A stretch of 64,000 nt of DNA from Cepaea nemoralis (GCA_014155875.1 JACEFZ010028143.1:105001-169000); one strand, 5' to 3'. Numbered from the stretch's first letter, positions 22,065 through 33,511 are shown. Numbers and translations are program-made. Notes: generated by a model not told the origin, from the sequence alone.

Positions 22065-22332
22065 TTTTTTTCTTTCTTTCTTTACTTTCTTTCTTTCTTT
22101 TCTTTCTTTTTTCTGCCCTTTCTTTCTTTTTTTTCTTTCCTTTCTTTCTTTTTTTTTTTTCTTTTCTTTCTTTCTTCTTTCTTTTTCTTTCCCTTTACTG
22201 TCTGTCTGTCTGCTGTCTGTCTGTCTGCCCGTCCGCCTGTCTGCCTGCCTGCCTGTCTGTCTGTCTGTCTGGCTGTCTGTCTGTCTGTCTTGAATTACAT
22301 TTCGTCTTTCTTTCTATCTTCTTTCTTTTTCT

Positions 22333-22368
<36 letters not shown>

Positions 22369-22477
22369 GCTTTCTTTTTTCTTAGATTCCAATTCGTATT
22401 TCTATGTTTCTTTCTGTTACTATATTCTAATTCGTCCTTTCTTTCTTTCTTTCTTTCTTTGTTTCTTTCTTTCTTTT

Positions 22478-22509
<32 letters not shown>

Positions 22510-22690
22510 TATTTATTTATTTATTTATTTCTTTATTTCTCCGCTTTCTCTCTTTCCTTTCATCTCTCCCTCTCACTGTGTCTCTCTCCCTACCACTCTT
22601 TCTCCCGCATCTCTCTCCCTCTCTTCCTATCTATACCTCTTTCTCTCCCTCTCTCTCCTTCTCTTCCTCTATCTCCCATTCCCCCTCGCA
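21860..22690. repeat. Composite pyrimidine microsatellites
   Basis: In order: TTC/TTG runs (21865-21965), (TTTC)n (22018-22190), (TGTC)n with CTGC variants (22198-22292), (TTTC)n (22305-22520), TTTA units and a CT-rich decay to 22690. Long open frames over it (21777-22385, 21836-22693) are low-complexity artefacts. Confidence 0.95.
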
Positions 22691-23044
22691 TAACGTTATG
22701 GTCTGAGAAAGGTTGTGATAATGTGGGTGGAACGGCTTTTTAAATGCATACTTAAACTGATAACTGCGGTCAGGTACTTAAACACTGAGGAGATCTGACA
22801 ATTAACAAAAAGGACATACTGAGAAACAACAAGCAGAGGAACAAGCGCATAGCGTGACGCACATACATATGTTTTTATGTACAATCATTCGCTTCTGCGT
22901 TCTATTTTCATTTCTCCATTCACGCTGCAAACATCATTAGCCAGACGGTTGGTTCTCAAACGATGCAGATCGCTACATTGACCATGAATGAGTCAAATAA
23001 AGTGATGGATTTTGAAACTGATCGACTTGCGAGACTGCCAGAAT

Positions 23045-23135
23045 GTTCTTCTTATTCTTGTGATGTGGCTTTGGTGATCATGTCTGTCCGTAACCTTTGA
23101 AACATATGTTCATCCCTGCCGTGATATCAAACTGT
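23045..23135 (-). mobile_element. Tail-E LINE 3' fragment, minus
   Basis: TTCTTCTTATTCTTG followed by TTGGTGATCATGTCTGTCCG matches the antisense tail-E end. It is followed within about 55 bp by an antisense RNH-D 3' end. Confidence 0.55.
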
Positions 23136-23149
23136 CTATCTCTGTCTCT

Positions 23150-23395
23150 CTATAGTTTAATTCAGTTGTGTTGAGTCAAGAACCGACACCTTAGCACTAG
23201 GGACATTCCCATAGTGCTCCGTCCTCATCTTCAAGATTCAGCGAAGAGTTCCAATAACAATGGTACCAGTAGCGGTATGATTATGTGTTTGTTTCGCCTT
23301 TCCTCGGAGTCCTAAATGTCAACCAGATCCCCTGGTCACTCCCTGCAGCACCATGCTCTCCAAGCCGTGACGATCTATCTGTTCTTCTAAACCAG
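23150..23395 (-). mobile_element. RNH-D LINE 3' fragment, minus
   Basis: GTTGAGTCAAGAACCGACACC is the reverse of the RNH-D terminus (GTCGGTTCTTAC...CTCAAC at 32277-32295). It continues with AACAATGGTACCAGTAGC, GCCTTTCCTCGGAGTC and GATCCCCTGGTCACTC, all shared with 44683-44905. This is a longer 3' UTR variant than the one at 32 kb. Confidence 0.65.
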
Positions 23396-23396
23396 T

Positions 23397-23485
23397 GGCT
23401 CTCAACCTTTTTTGGCCCATGCCCCCCTTTACCATATGTTCAGAACGTCATTCCCCCCCCCCCTTCGAATTTCCTCCCTATAAAT
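23397..23485 (+). mobile_element. hAT-type terminal inverted repeat, one end only
   Basis: CAGTGGCTCTCAACCTTTTT followed by a GGCCCATGCCCCCC run is the familiar form of a hAT element left end. I could not find the matching GGTTGAGAACCACTG-like right end downstream, so the element is truncated or its far end has diverged. The rest of 23485-24310 contains nothing else recognisable. Confidence 0.55.
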
Positions 23486-24312
23486 CCCCCCACCCTTACA
23501 CAGTATACACAAAAATCGAAGCTAAATTTAATAACACATACTAGAACAAGTCTAGACATCTACATAAAACGTGATTTTCGGGTCTAATTACGTTATAAAA
23601 CGATTTCATTAGGGCGTGACGTAAAGAACCGTAAAAATTTAGAGGGAAAACAATATCAGGTCACTGGTCTTGTAATAATGCGATCTTTAAATAATCTTTA
23701 ATCCCTCCCCAAATTTCACTGGAATCTATCACACCATGTGAATGTTACATTTAAAGTTCTCGTTTAGTTACTACTGTTTGTATGATGTGTGGTGTATCAA
23801 CAAAACATCACCCATCTTAGGTGAACCTTTCTTCTCGGACGTTATTCATTTTCCGTAAGGAAAACATTTGACTGTTCAACTGGTGTTCTTCCCAATTGGA
23901 GTTGAACTTCTTCAAAACCAGTGTTGAACTTCCTCGTAACTGGCAGGGAACCTGTTAGAGAAATAACACATCTGGTGATAGCACTAGTCACTGATCATAC
24001 CGGCTGAGTGTAAGCCTACGGCCTTGCTCAGATATTTTTCAGCTAACTAAACTCTGTCATAGAGCAGATGAGCTCATCACCTAGGTCCGAATCAGGCTAT
24101 GACAAGGAAAGACCAATAAACAGAGTGCAGAACCCCAGTGGGCACCCCACTGAAAGATCCCACTATTGGACACTTTCCCCATCTCCCGACCCAACCTCAA
24201 TCTTTCCAATTATCACCCCACTACACTATTCTCACTAGCAGAGCTAATTATCACTTCACTACGTTAAAGTCCTAAACTCTACTATCACCAGTCTATCCCA
24301 CATTAATTATAC

Positions 24313-24681
24313 CTAAATATAAGCTATGTCGTACCTTATGTAACACTGCTTTCCTCCTGAATCACATCTACAATTTGCCATGACAGGCACGTGTAAATTA
24401 AATTTAATTAATCCCGCACACGGCAAATGTTCTTCCAATTCCAACAGAGCTAGCGAAAACACCGTCCGTCTTCGGCCACTCTCTAGTTTACAATCCCTGT
24501 AACAAGCTGGGTTTTTCAAACAGTCTTCGATTGTTCCAGTGACTTCCTTTGATGTCACGCAGGTGTCCTCAAGGGCACTAACTATTTCAGAATTATTCTC
24601 TTCCCCTTGTTCAACCAATGCAAAAGTTGTCTCCCCTTGTTTTGACAACCAAAACAAGCCCGCGTTCCTGCATTCTCCCAA
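24313..24681 (-). CDS. Unrecognised ORF of 122 residues (hypothetical)
   Basis: A cysteine-rich open frame (9 Cys) on the minus strand, with no repeat content and no transposon motif I know. It lacks a clear signal peptide or membrane segment, and no neighbouring exon was identified. The overlapping plus-strand frame 24539-24823 is equally anonymous. It is one of the few non-repetitive open frames in the window and could be an exon or chance. I assign no function. Confidence 0.15.
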   Translation of the reverse strand: MGECRNAGLFWLSKQGETTFALVEQGEENNSEIVSALEDTCVTSKEVTGTIEDCLKNPACYRDCKLESGRRRTVFSLALLELEEHLPCAGLIKFNLHVPVMANCRCDSGGKQCYIRYDIAYI

Positions 24682-24904
24682 TTCGGGTCACAATAACAAG
24701 CCTACAATTTTTCTGTCTGGTGGGGACCTTCAAAGCCGACTCCACTGCTTGATCTTACCGACTCCCCGTAGTAAGCAACTTGTAGTTGCGAATCAAACTG
24801 TCCTTGGTATTTTTATCATCTGATTGTTACTTACAGTGATTTTCACGACACCACTGTTACGATGTACTTCAGATTTACCCGCCACATGATGTTCCAATGT
24901 CCAT

Positions 24905-25000
24905 GGATATTCTTCTTCTTATAATCCATGCCGTGTGGCGTTGGTGATCATGTCTGTTCATAGCCTTCCGTCTCTTGTACTACGAATCATTTCCAATGCA
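24905..25000 (-). mobile_element. Tail-E LINE 3' end, minus
   Basis: TTCTTCTTATAATCCATGCC then GTGGCGTTGGTGATCATGTC is the clearest antisense match to 275-340. Confidence 0.65.
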
Positions 25001-25001
25001 G

Positions 25002-25145
25002 AGCTGAGTTGAGTTGAGTCAAGAACCGACATCACAACCCCTGGACATTCCCTTATGTGCTCCGTATCCAACAACCAGCGAGGGGTTTAAATATTAATGA
25101 CATTAGTAGGAGTCTGATTATGCCTCTGTGTAGATTTTTCTCGCA
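25002..25145 (-). mobile_element. RNH-D LINE 3' end, minus
   Basis: GAGTTGAGTTGAGTCAAGAACCGACATCAC is the reverse of the RNH-D end. The downstream blocks TGTGCTCCGTATCCAAC and GTCTGATTATGCCTCTG match 44720-44815. It directly follows tail-E, the same order as at 23045-23395. 25150-25710 shows nothing I recognise. Confidence 0.65.
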
Positions 25146-25711
25146 GTAGTGAGTACTGAGGCGATTTGGAAGCCGACCGCCTAGTGTTGATTTTAAACAA
25201 TCGTTTAAACGTCGGTCGCTCAGAAATTTACTGCAAACGACTGAATGAAAACTTGCCTAGTAAATCAAAAACTGCCAAACAATAAAAGGATGAAGGCCGA
25301 CGTCTTGTAAAGGACATGTTATTAATTTAAAAAAATAAAAAAAAATAACACCATTTGTTCAAAATAGCTACCGAAAGGGGAATATGTGTCGACTACAAAA
25401 TTGTGATGTTGAGAGACAAGCTTTGGGAACCGTTGACCATAAACAATCAGGCACTTAACCAGCCTCAATATCTTTTCAACAGTCTTGTCAATATTCACAT
25501 TTGCCGGTTAAATAAAGCAAACCGTTCTATTATTGTTGTCCGTTTTATTAAATATAACACATTTGGAGACGTTATCAGAAGCTAATGAAGACATCATGAA
25601 AATGACCCAAGACGGTCGAAATAACAAGCAATATTTGATCTCCAACCGTCTTATTTCAGTTGTGGATAATTTTTCGGCCGCTTCGTTTGATCAACTGGCA
25701 GTTGGACAGTT

Positions 25712-25842
25712 GCATAGTTTGTTAGTTAGCTAGTTAATGTTTTTGGTCGGTTGGTTAGTTAGCAGTTGGTTATTTATTTAGATAGTTGGTTTGTTGGTTA
25801 CTTGGTTGGTTGATTGGTTGGTTAGTTAGTTAGTTAGTTATC
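25712..25842. repeat. Degenerate (GTTA)n/(GGTT)n tract
   Basis: GTTAGTTAG-type tetranucleotides with many variants. SINE-1 tails use the same TAAC/GTTA unit, but no SINE body adjoins. Confidence 0.85.
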
Positions 25843-26164
25843 TGTATTGGGTGTCATCATTGCACTCTGGATATGGCTACAGGTGCTCAGATTCCCCTCC
25901 CCTCTCCCCCAACACATGCATCAGCGTCCGGCAGCTAATAGTGCCAGTTCTGTGTAGGTTGACGAGACCCCTTATTCTCCCGATGTACCTCTCTTGGTTG
26001 ACCATACCAATGTTTGCTCCCTATTCCCTCATTCTAGACAACGATGTGGATACACAGTCGTCAAAGTCCTCCTCTCTCGACATCTCTCTAAGGGCATTAA
26101 TTAGATGGGTACGATCCATAGTCGTCTTATTTTACTGGATGGGGATATCAAAACAGAAAATGGC

Positions 26165-27225
26165 ATAGTAAAGATACGTCGAACCGTGGAAGTCTTGGGG
26201 TCTCCAGGGTGAAGTGGTTAGATACACCGACCAGTGGAAGTCCTAGGATCTCCAGGGTGACGTGGTTAGATACATCGACCAGTGGAAGTCTTGGGGTCTC
26301 CAGGATGAATTGCTTAGAGACATCGACCAGTGGAAGTCCTGGGATCTCCACGGTGAAGTGGTTAGATACATCGACTAGTGGAAGTCTTGGGGTCTCCAGG
26401 ATGAATTGCTTAGAGACATCGACCAGTGGAAGTCCTAGGATCTCCAGGATGAATTGCTTAGAGACATCGACCAGTGGAAGTCCTGGGATCTCCACGGTGA
26501 AGTGGTTAGATACATCGACCAGTGGTAGTCCTTGGATCTCCACGGTGAAATGGTTTGATACATCGACCAGTGGTAGTCCTTGGATCTCCACGGTGAATTG
26601 GTTTGATACATCGACCAGTAGAAGACCTGGGATCTCCACGGTGAATTGGTTTGATACATCGGCCAGTGGAAGTCCTGGGATCTCCACGGTGAATTGGTTT
26701 GATACATCGACCAGTGGTAGTCCTTGGATCTCCACGGTGAAATGGTTTGATACATCGACCAGTGGTAGTCCTGGGATCTCCACGGTGAAGTGGTTTGATA
26801 CATCGATCAGTGGCAGTCCTTGGATCTCCACGGTGAATTGGTTAGATACATCGACCAGTGGAAGTCCTGGGATCTCCACGGTGAAGTAGTTAGATACATC
26901 TACCAGTGGAAGTCCTGGGATCTCCAGGGTGACGTGGTTAAACACATCGACCAGTAGAAGTCCTGGGATCTCCAGGGTGAAGTGGTTAGATACATCGACA
27001 AGAGGAAATCCTGGGATCTCCAGGGTGAAGTGGTTAGATACATAGACCAGTGGAAGTCCTGGGATCACCAGTGTGAAATGGTTAGATACATCGATCAGTG
27101 GAAGTCCTAGGATCTCCAGGGTGAAGTGGTTAGATACATCGATCAGTGGAAGTCCTAGGATCTCCAGGGTGAAGTGGTTAGATACATCGATCAGTGGAAA
27201 TCCTGAGATCTCCAGTGTGATGTCG
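26165..27225. repeat. 48-bp minisatellite, about 22 copies
   Basis: Unit GAAGTGGTTAGATACATCGA plus CCAGTGGAAGTCCTGGGATCTCCAGGGT. Variants include ATTGCTTAGAGAC and ATTGGTTTGATAC. Since 48 is divisible by 3 and the unit lacks stops, both strands stay open: 306 residues on minus (26148-27068, 'EIPGLPLVDVSNHFTL' period) and 226 on plus ('VKWLDTSTSGSPGIST'). I favour a non-coding array, but the open frame is noted in the findings. Confidence 0.95.
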
Positions 27226-27423
27226 TTAATCAGTCCACTTTGTGTGGGACGTGGTTCGTTTTCGAGTTAGCGAGTTACGTTGTATCGTAGATTCAAGGGG
27301 AAGCCGCCGTGGCGACGGAACGTGTGCTATGTGTCGGCAGGCGGTTAGCTGCCATGTGAGAGTAAGGATCATTGTTTACCGTAGTATTTGCAAAATGATC
27401 AAACATATTTGAAAGTTAAATTA

Positions 27424-27662
27424 GTTGCATATCCTTAAAGGGCGTCGCAGTCAACTCCGGAAAGTTTTGGCTGTTTGTGATGTCTTGGCAAGTTTACGTT
27501 CAGTGATTTTTCATTGCTTTCTGAATGACCGACACTTATACCTTTGTATGGAAACCAACGCAAGGCGGCCTGCTTCCAAATCTCCTGCAGCTTTGTTTCG
27601 AATGCGGTATGCGGGATTACGAATTGCATTCGTAACACCTTCGCCACATAACCGACTATATT
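27424..27662 (-). mobile_element. SINE-1, minus, near full length
   Basis: Begins AGTTGCATATCC (tail side), contains CCAACGCAAGGCGGCCTGC and ends with the antisense head GCGGGATTACGAATTGC followed by ACACCTTCGCCAC. It matches the plus copy at 30048-30285 along its length. Confidence 0.85.
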
Positions 27663-27939
27663 TGAAAAGCTCTCCACAATATATTATTTACAGCAAAGGA
27701 ATTTCTTATGAGGTTTTGGCAGGACTGGGAAAACGATCACATTCATTTTTAAAGATAAGATAAATATTTATAGCGGGATAACATATAAATAAAATGTATA
27801 GGGCATATCAATAGACGAGATGAAGAAGAATTTGTTGAGACATGGGGGTGTTCACACCAAGCTCAGAAATTACGCTGTTCGAATCCCAGCACGACGAGAA
27901 TGCAGAAGTCGTTTAAATATTGTTATTTTTACAAGAGTC

Positions 27940-28318
27940 ATTGGCAGAGGAAGTTTGGTTTCTGAGGGAAATGCAAAGATTACGATTGGCGGAGAGAAAA
28001 ACTAATGACATATTCTTTCAAGATTCAAATGAAAGCATAACATTTATTGGAGAATGAAAAGTATACATGTATTAGAGAATGAAAACATTACATTTATAAG
28101 AGAATGTAAAGTATCAATGTATTAGAAAATGAAACCGTTAAATTTATTAGAGAATGAAAACCTTAAATTTATTAGACAATGAAACGTTGAAATTTATTAG
28201 AGAATGAAACGTTGACATTCTTAGCGAATGAAATTCCTTAAATTTATTAAAGAACCAAAACCTATAATTTATTAGAGAACGTATTATTAGAGACAGACAA
28301 CATTTTAGGCAAACGTGG
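27940..28318 (+). mobile_element. Decayed RTE-B fragment with internal minisatellite
   Basis: Left part 27950-28035 (GTTTGGTTTCTGAGGGAAATGC...) matches RTE-B at 9315-9395. Right part 28285-28318 (TTAGAGACAGACAACATTTT) matches the RTE-B bases at about 9415-9440. Between them lies a run of 25-30-bp units resembling the RTE-B bases that belong at this very position. Confidence 0.7.
28035..28290. repeat. About 27-bp minisatellite, roughly 9 copies
   Basis: Unit close to TTAGAGAATGAAAACATTA plus AATTTA, with variants TGTATTAGAGAATG and ATTCTTAGCGAATG. The sequence resembles AATGAAAATCGTACATTGAT plus TAAAGA of the RTE-B ORF. Confidence 0.85.
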
Positions 28319-28743
28319 CAGCTGATAATGATGATGAGAACAAGAATCGCCATGGCAATGGCAACATTTTCCACAACCGAAAACACACTCTCAAATAAAT
28401 CGCTGTTTGTTGCAGTGAGTAAAATAATGTCAAAGTACTTTAAAGAACCTAAATTGCTGTATGTATGCGAAACATCGGCAGTAATCAGACATTCAAACCC
28501 AGAAGCCACAGAAAATAGGTTGCAGAGTTTATTGCCTGGCATATTTCTTACATCTCGTCAGGTGTATATTACTGGGTTATGTATCATATGACGGGAATAA
28601 ATGTCAGGAGGTAAGTCTCTGCTACAACCTAACTTTGATAAATGAAAACAAATCCCACAGCACAAACCATTTGAATATTGGTTCTTGAGACTTGAAAATT
28701 TAAACTGAGAGAGGATTCTCAAACAACCCTAGCCAGCTAACAT

Positions 28744-28750
28744 AATATAT

Positions 28751-28824
<74 letters not shown>
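28744..28824. repeat. (TA)n microsatellite
   Basis: TA run directly abutting the pogo element. A similar run lies on its other side, so the element inserted into a TA tract. Confidence 0.96.
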
Positions 28825-29805
<981 letters not shown>

Positions 29806-29917
29806 TTATATTAATTATTTTAACGCTCTTGATGTGATTTTAAAGAAGCTGATGTGATTTTAAAGAAGAATGATGACAACACCGTTAACCCACCTTATAT
29901 TTATATAACGCACGCAG

Positions 29918-29921
<4 letters not shown>

Positions 29922-29990
<69 letters not shown>
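29922..29990. repeat. (AC)n microsatellite
   Basis: AC repeat; the duplicate at 33512-33576 has one TA interruption. Confidence 0.97.
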
Positions 29991-29992
<2 letters not shown>

Positions 29993-30047
29993 CACCTTTC
30001 AAATCTATCTTGTCGGCATTAACTATTTCACATCCCTAAAATCTTGA

Positions 30048-30285
30048 AGCCGTCTCCGTGGCTAAGGTGTTACGGACGTGGTTCGTAATCCCATATACCC
30101 GCGTTCGAAACACAGCTGCGCGTGATTTGGCAGCAGAAAGCGTTGCTTTGGTTTTGCGTTGGTATCGGTGCCGGTCGTTCAGAAAGCAATGGCAAACTAC
30201 TGAACATAAATTTGCCAAGAGATCACAGCGGCAGAAATGCTTGTGTTGACTGCGATGTCCTATAAAGGATATGCAATTAAATAAA
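30048..30285 (+). mobile_element. SINE-1, full length, tRNA-Arg-like head
   Basis: This is the best copy of SINE-1. The head GCCGTCTCCGTGGCTAAGG ... GGTTCGTAATCCC ... CGCGTTCGAAACAC has an A-box-like segment (GTGGCTAAGG) and a B-box-like segment (CGTTCGAAAC). The arrangement resembles tRNA-Arg, with TTCG at the anticodon-loop position. The body runs to GGATATGCAATTAAATAAAT. The element is transcribed by pol III if active and needs LINE enzymes in trans. Duplicate at 33633-33870. Confidence 0.85.
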
Positions 30286-30289
30286 TATC

Positions 30290-31118
30290 TTGATGAATAT
30301 CAACATTTGAAATCATCACAATTTCTGGTTTAAGGAACCGCTTCTACAGTGTATACATTGAAATGCTCTGTTAATGTAAAATATATTAATGAAACGCGTC
30401 TCATCAATGATATAGATGCCAGTTGAAATTGTCCATTCCACATTTACTAATGCATTGGGGAGGGTATTTCACAATGCCTGTCATCATCGTGATCATCATG
30501 ATGTGCAGTAGCGATAAACGTGGAAGCTCATGGTTCGCCACCTCATACGATCACAATCCATAAAGGTTTTAATTACTTTAGTTTCATGTTTCTTTCCACA
30601 AATATGAAAACCAATATACACTTTAACAGGAAAATATTACTTGATGTAATTACAAGTCAAACACTTGAAGACATCCCCAAGTCTCGTATTTGGAATATAT
30701 GTTTATCTCTGAATGTTGATGATGCCATAGACTAGGAAGCTATTTGCTGGGGATAAGTGTATGAAAACATTGACACTTCGGCTCTCCTTCCTTGGAGCTC
30801 TATCTTTTTAAAAGCTATAACATTTGGAGTTGACAGCTAAGAAGATCCTGCCATGGGAAATTAAGGAAAGTGCCGGGAAAGTGAGCGTGTGTTATTTCGT
30901 AAGCTTGGTTCTAAAAGCGACGTAGCATGACAAGTTTAGTGCGTACAGTATTTGTGATAGGGGAGTCCGTTTCTTGTCAGTTTCTCTGTCAGGTAATGGT
31001 TTAATGATGGAGTTATTTGATGGACGATTGGCTAGCTGAATGATCAAATGGTTGGGGAATGTTTGGACCTAGATATGGCTGTTTGGACTGAAGGATGGCT
31101 TTATGACTGGATTAAATA
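30290..31118. other. Anonymous unique sequence within the duplicated segment
   Basis: No motif, TIR or coding pattern recognised. The 71-residue frame 30520-30735 has no family features and appears disrupted in the second copy (one base is lost near 34170). The duplicate spans about 33875-34705. Confidence 0.4.
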
Positions 31119-31480
31119 TGGGCACAGGAGTGCTGAGTGGTCTCGAAGTATGTCCGCCTCGAGTGCTGGAGTTACCGGGTTCAAGCCCCGGTAAGGGCCT
31201 GAATTTTTCACGTGGACTTCTAGAAACAAAATTTCCCCTGGCAGTTGGAAATAGAAAAAGAGTAGCCTAACGGCTAAAAGATTTTTTTTAAAGTTAAAAA
31301 TCTACCCAAAGTATTTCAGGATCGTCGCCGGTGCTACGGAGTTCTTGCACTGAGCTGAGATTCTTCGGACTCAGGCTTGAGTTAGAAGCAGAACGGAGCA
31401 CCAGATGGGTTACATAACGCGTGTGCCGTGATGTTGATCCGTCGACTAAATTAAACTAAACTAAATATGGAGAAAGGAAA
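31119..31480 (+). mobile_element. SINE-4: tRNA-derived element, plus
   Basis: The head GTGCTGAGTGGTCTCGAAGT ... ACCGGGTTCAAGCCCCGGTA includes a strong B box (GGGTTCAAGCC) and pairs in the T-arm (ACCGGG/CCCGGT). Its shape recalls class II tRNAs (Leu/Ser). The body extends to a terminal AAATTAAACTAAACTAAAT repeat (about 31480). Duplicate at 34704-35065, where one B-box-adjacent base differs (TTAACGGG). Confidence 0.65.
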
Positions 31481-31574
31481 AGATATATTGATGTACTGGT
31501 GATCTCCAGAACTACAGATATATAAACATACATACATAGATGAGACACAGATGTACAGGGAATTATATTTATAC

Positions 31575-32309
31575 ATAAGTTTGAGTTTGAAGTACAACAA
31601 CTGATCCAGAGCAACACACATCAAGGTGACATTGTCATCTACACCGATGAGTCAGTGGTGAAAACAGACGTAGTGGCTGGGGATTTATTGCAAAAGCTAA
31701 TGGACGAGTCTTGAAAAAGGGGAGTCTGGCATATGAGACTGCGACCTCCAGCATGAGAATGGAGGTGGAGGCAGCAACAGCGGCATTCCGGTGGCTAGAG
31801 GAGACCACTGCAACACACGTTGTATTTATTACGGATTCAAAGAGTATGCTTAGTAAGGTGGAGAAAGGAATGTTTCGTGTGGAATGGCTCTCGTCGCTTC
31901 AGAGGTCACAGATTGTGAGAGTTGTATGGATATTTTGCCCTGGCTATGCGAGGGTACGGGGGAATGCACAGGCTGATAGACTAGCAGGGAATGCACTTCT
32001 TGGTGGTAGTTTGCCTATGGACAAGGGACAAGGGGGAGGTGGTCATGCGCTTGTGGAACCAGGTGGAGAAGGCGGAGGAACAGATTGAGAACCTATATGT
32101 GGAAAAAATGAGATTGCGGGGGATCGGCAGGGGTTCTGGAAGAATCTCAAAACTGAGAGGGAAGACCAGGAGAACTTTTAATCAGATAGCGGTGGGAACG
32201 ATTAGTAGTATGACTCTTCGCTGGCTGTTGAACGAGGGGACGGAGCACGTATGGGAATGTCCTGAGTGCAGTGATGTCGGTTCTTACCTCAACTCAACTT
32301 CAACTCAAC

Positions 32310-32310
<1 letters not shown>
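31575..32310 (+). mobile_element. RNH-D LINE 3' portion: RNase H region
   Basis: Aligned to the better copy at 63412-64000. The first catalytic region reads 'IYTDES' instead of 'IYTDGS', and a 1-bp loss near 31675 shifts the frame into that of 31711-32088. That ORF contains 'MRMEVEAATAAFRWLEE' (Glu), 'FITDSKSML' (Asp) and 'VRGNAQADRLAGNALLGG' (final Asp). The His motif GHA is changed to GYA. The end of the element is at CTCAACTTCAACTCAAC, followed by TA repeats. A dead copy; duplicate at 35160-35887. Confidence 0.82.
31711..32088 (+). pseudogene. RNH-D RNase H fragment, copy 1
   Basis: 125 residues covering the middle and C-terminal part of a retroelement RNase HI domain, which normally removes RNA from the RNA/DNA hybrid during retrotransposition. 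Glu and two Asp positions remain; the N-terminal beta strand with the first Asp is out of frame, and the conserved His is Tyr ('CPGYARVRGN'). The last 20 residues after 'LGGSLPMDKG' are in the wrong frame compared with 63830-63900. Confidence 0.75.
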
Positions 32311-32392
<82 letters not shown>

Positions 32393-32404
32393 ATATATAT
32401 ATAT
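32311..32404. repeat. (TA)n microsatellite
   Basis: TA run with two interruptions, between the RNH-D 3' end and the RTE-A 3' end. Confidence 0.96.
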
Positions 32405-33247
32405 TCTTCTTCTTCAGCGTTCCGAGCCATTGAGGTTCTTTGCTGCAAATACAATCCGTCTCCATTCGTCTCTCTGGTGGACCTTCTCTTGCCAGTCGTT
32501 GATTCCAAGTGCTTGTAGGTCTGTATATGTATTATCTCTCCACCGCCTTCTTGGTCTACCTCGGGGTCTACGGTCATTTATTTCCTGAGTGTAAGCGAGT
32601 TTTGTTTCCCTATTATCTTCCATTCTTTCTATATGCCCCAGCCATTGTAGTCTATTAGCCTTCATGATACCAGTGATTAGCGGGGACTTAAACAGATCAT
32701 AAATGTCTTTGTTACTTCTTCTTTTCCACTCTCCACTTTGTGTATCCCTAATGGGTCCAAAGATGCGTCTTAAAATTTTGTTCTCAAAGGTTTGTAACAA
32801 GGCTTCGTCTCCTTTCGTTGTACTCCAGGTTTCAGAGCCATACAGCACAACTGGTCTGATCAGTGTTTTGTATATTGTGATTTTGGTGTTACGAGATAGC
32901 GCCTTTGATTTTAGTAGATGTTGTAGTGCATAGTATATCTTATTTCCAGAGTTGATTCTAGTTTGTATTTCTTCCCTTATGATGTTGGAGCAGTTGAAGA
33001 TTGTACCCAGGTATTTGTATGTTTCCGTTCTTTTAATGGTCATATTATCTATTTGTATGTGGCCAGAGTTTTTAGCCATTCCGTCTCTTGAAATTACCAT
33101 ATATTCTGTCTTATCTTGGTTGATAACCAGCCCCATCTGTTGGGCTTTTTCCTTTAAGTGAGTCAATATTTCCAATGTCTTTTGTTCACTTTGCCCTATA
33201 ATATCTATATCATCTGCATAACCAAGCAGCTTGGATGTTCCTCCATA
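32405..33247 (-). mobile_element. RTE-A LINE (minus), truncated at the duplication junction
   Basis: From a (TTC)n end to GGATGTTCCTCCA. The minus ORF 32414-33175 (253 residues) is intact from 'MEILTHLKEKAQQMGLVI' to the natural stop after '[11 protein letters not shown]', with the 'RRPRGRPRRRWRDN' tail. Only the thumb and C-terminal domain are present. The break coincides with the end of the segmental copy rather than with a TPRT truncation. Confidence 0.88.
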
Positions 33248-33269
33248 TAATTCCCTTTATTTTCTTACC

Positions 33270-33300
<31 letters not shown>

Positions 33301-33343
33301 ACTATATATATATATATATTATATAGAGAGAGAAGAGAGAGAG
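33248..33343. repeat. Duplication junction: filler, (TA)n, (GA)n
   Basis: 28 bp absent from other copies (TATAATTCCCTTTATTTTC...), then TA repeats, then a GA run with an interruption, then the second segmental copy. Confidence 0.8.
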
Positions 33344-33511
33344 AGCCAATCCTGATGTACGTAGCGAATCATGGCAATTACAGACAGGCGGGAAATTAAT
33401 ATTAATTATTTTAACGCTCTTGATGTGATTTAAAGAAGCTGATGTGATTTTAAAGAAGAATGATGACAACACCGTTAACCCACCTTATATTTATATAACT
33501 CACGCAGTCTT

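Noticed and set aside
21777..22693. 202- and 285-residue Phe/Ser/Leu-rich frames that look like membrane proteins
   Set aside because: They lie wholly on CT-rich simple repeats.
27820..28005. 61-residue plus frame at 27820
   Set aside because: Its second half is a decayed RTE-B segment in the family's sense orientation but with a broken frame, and the first half has no recognisable content.
31119..31200. tRNA-like head considered as a genuine tRNA gene (also 14857, 30048, 54430, 58025)
   Set aside because: A and B box-like motifs are present, but the acceptor and anticodon stems do not pair and each is continuous with a SINE body repeated elsewhere.
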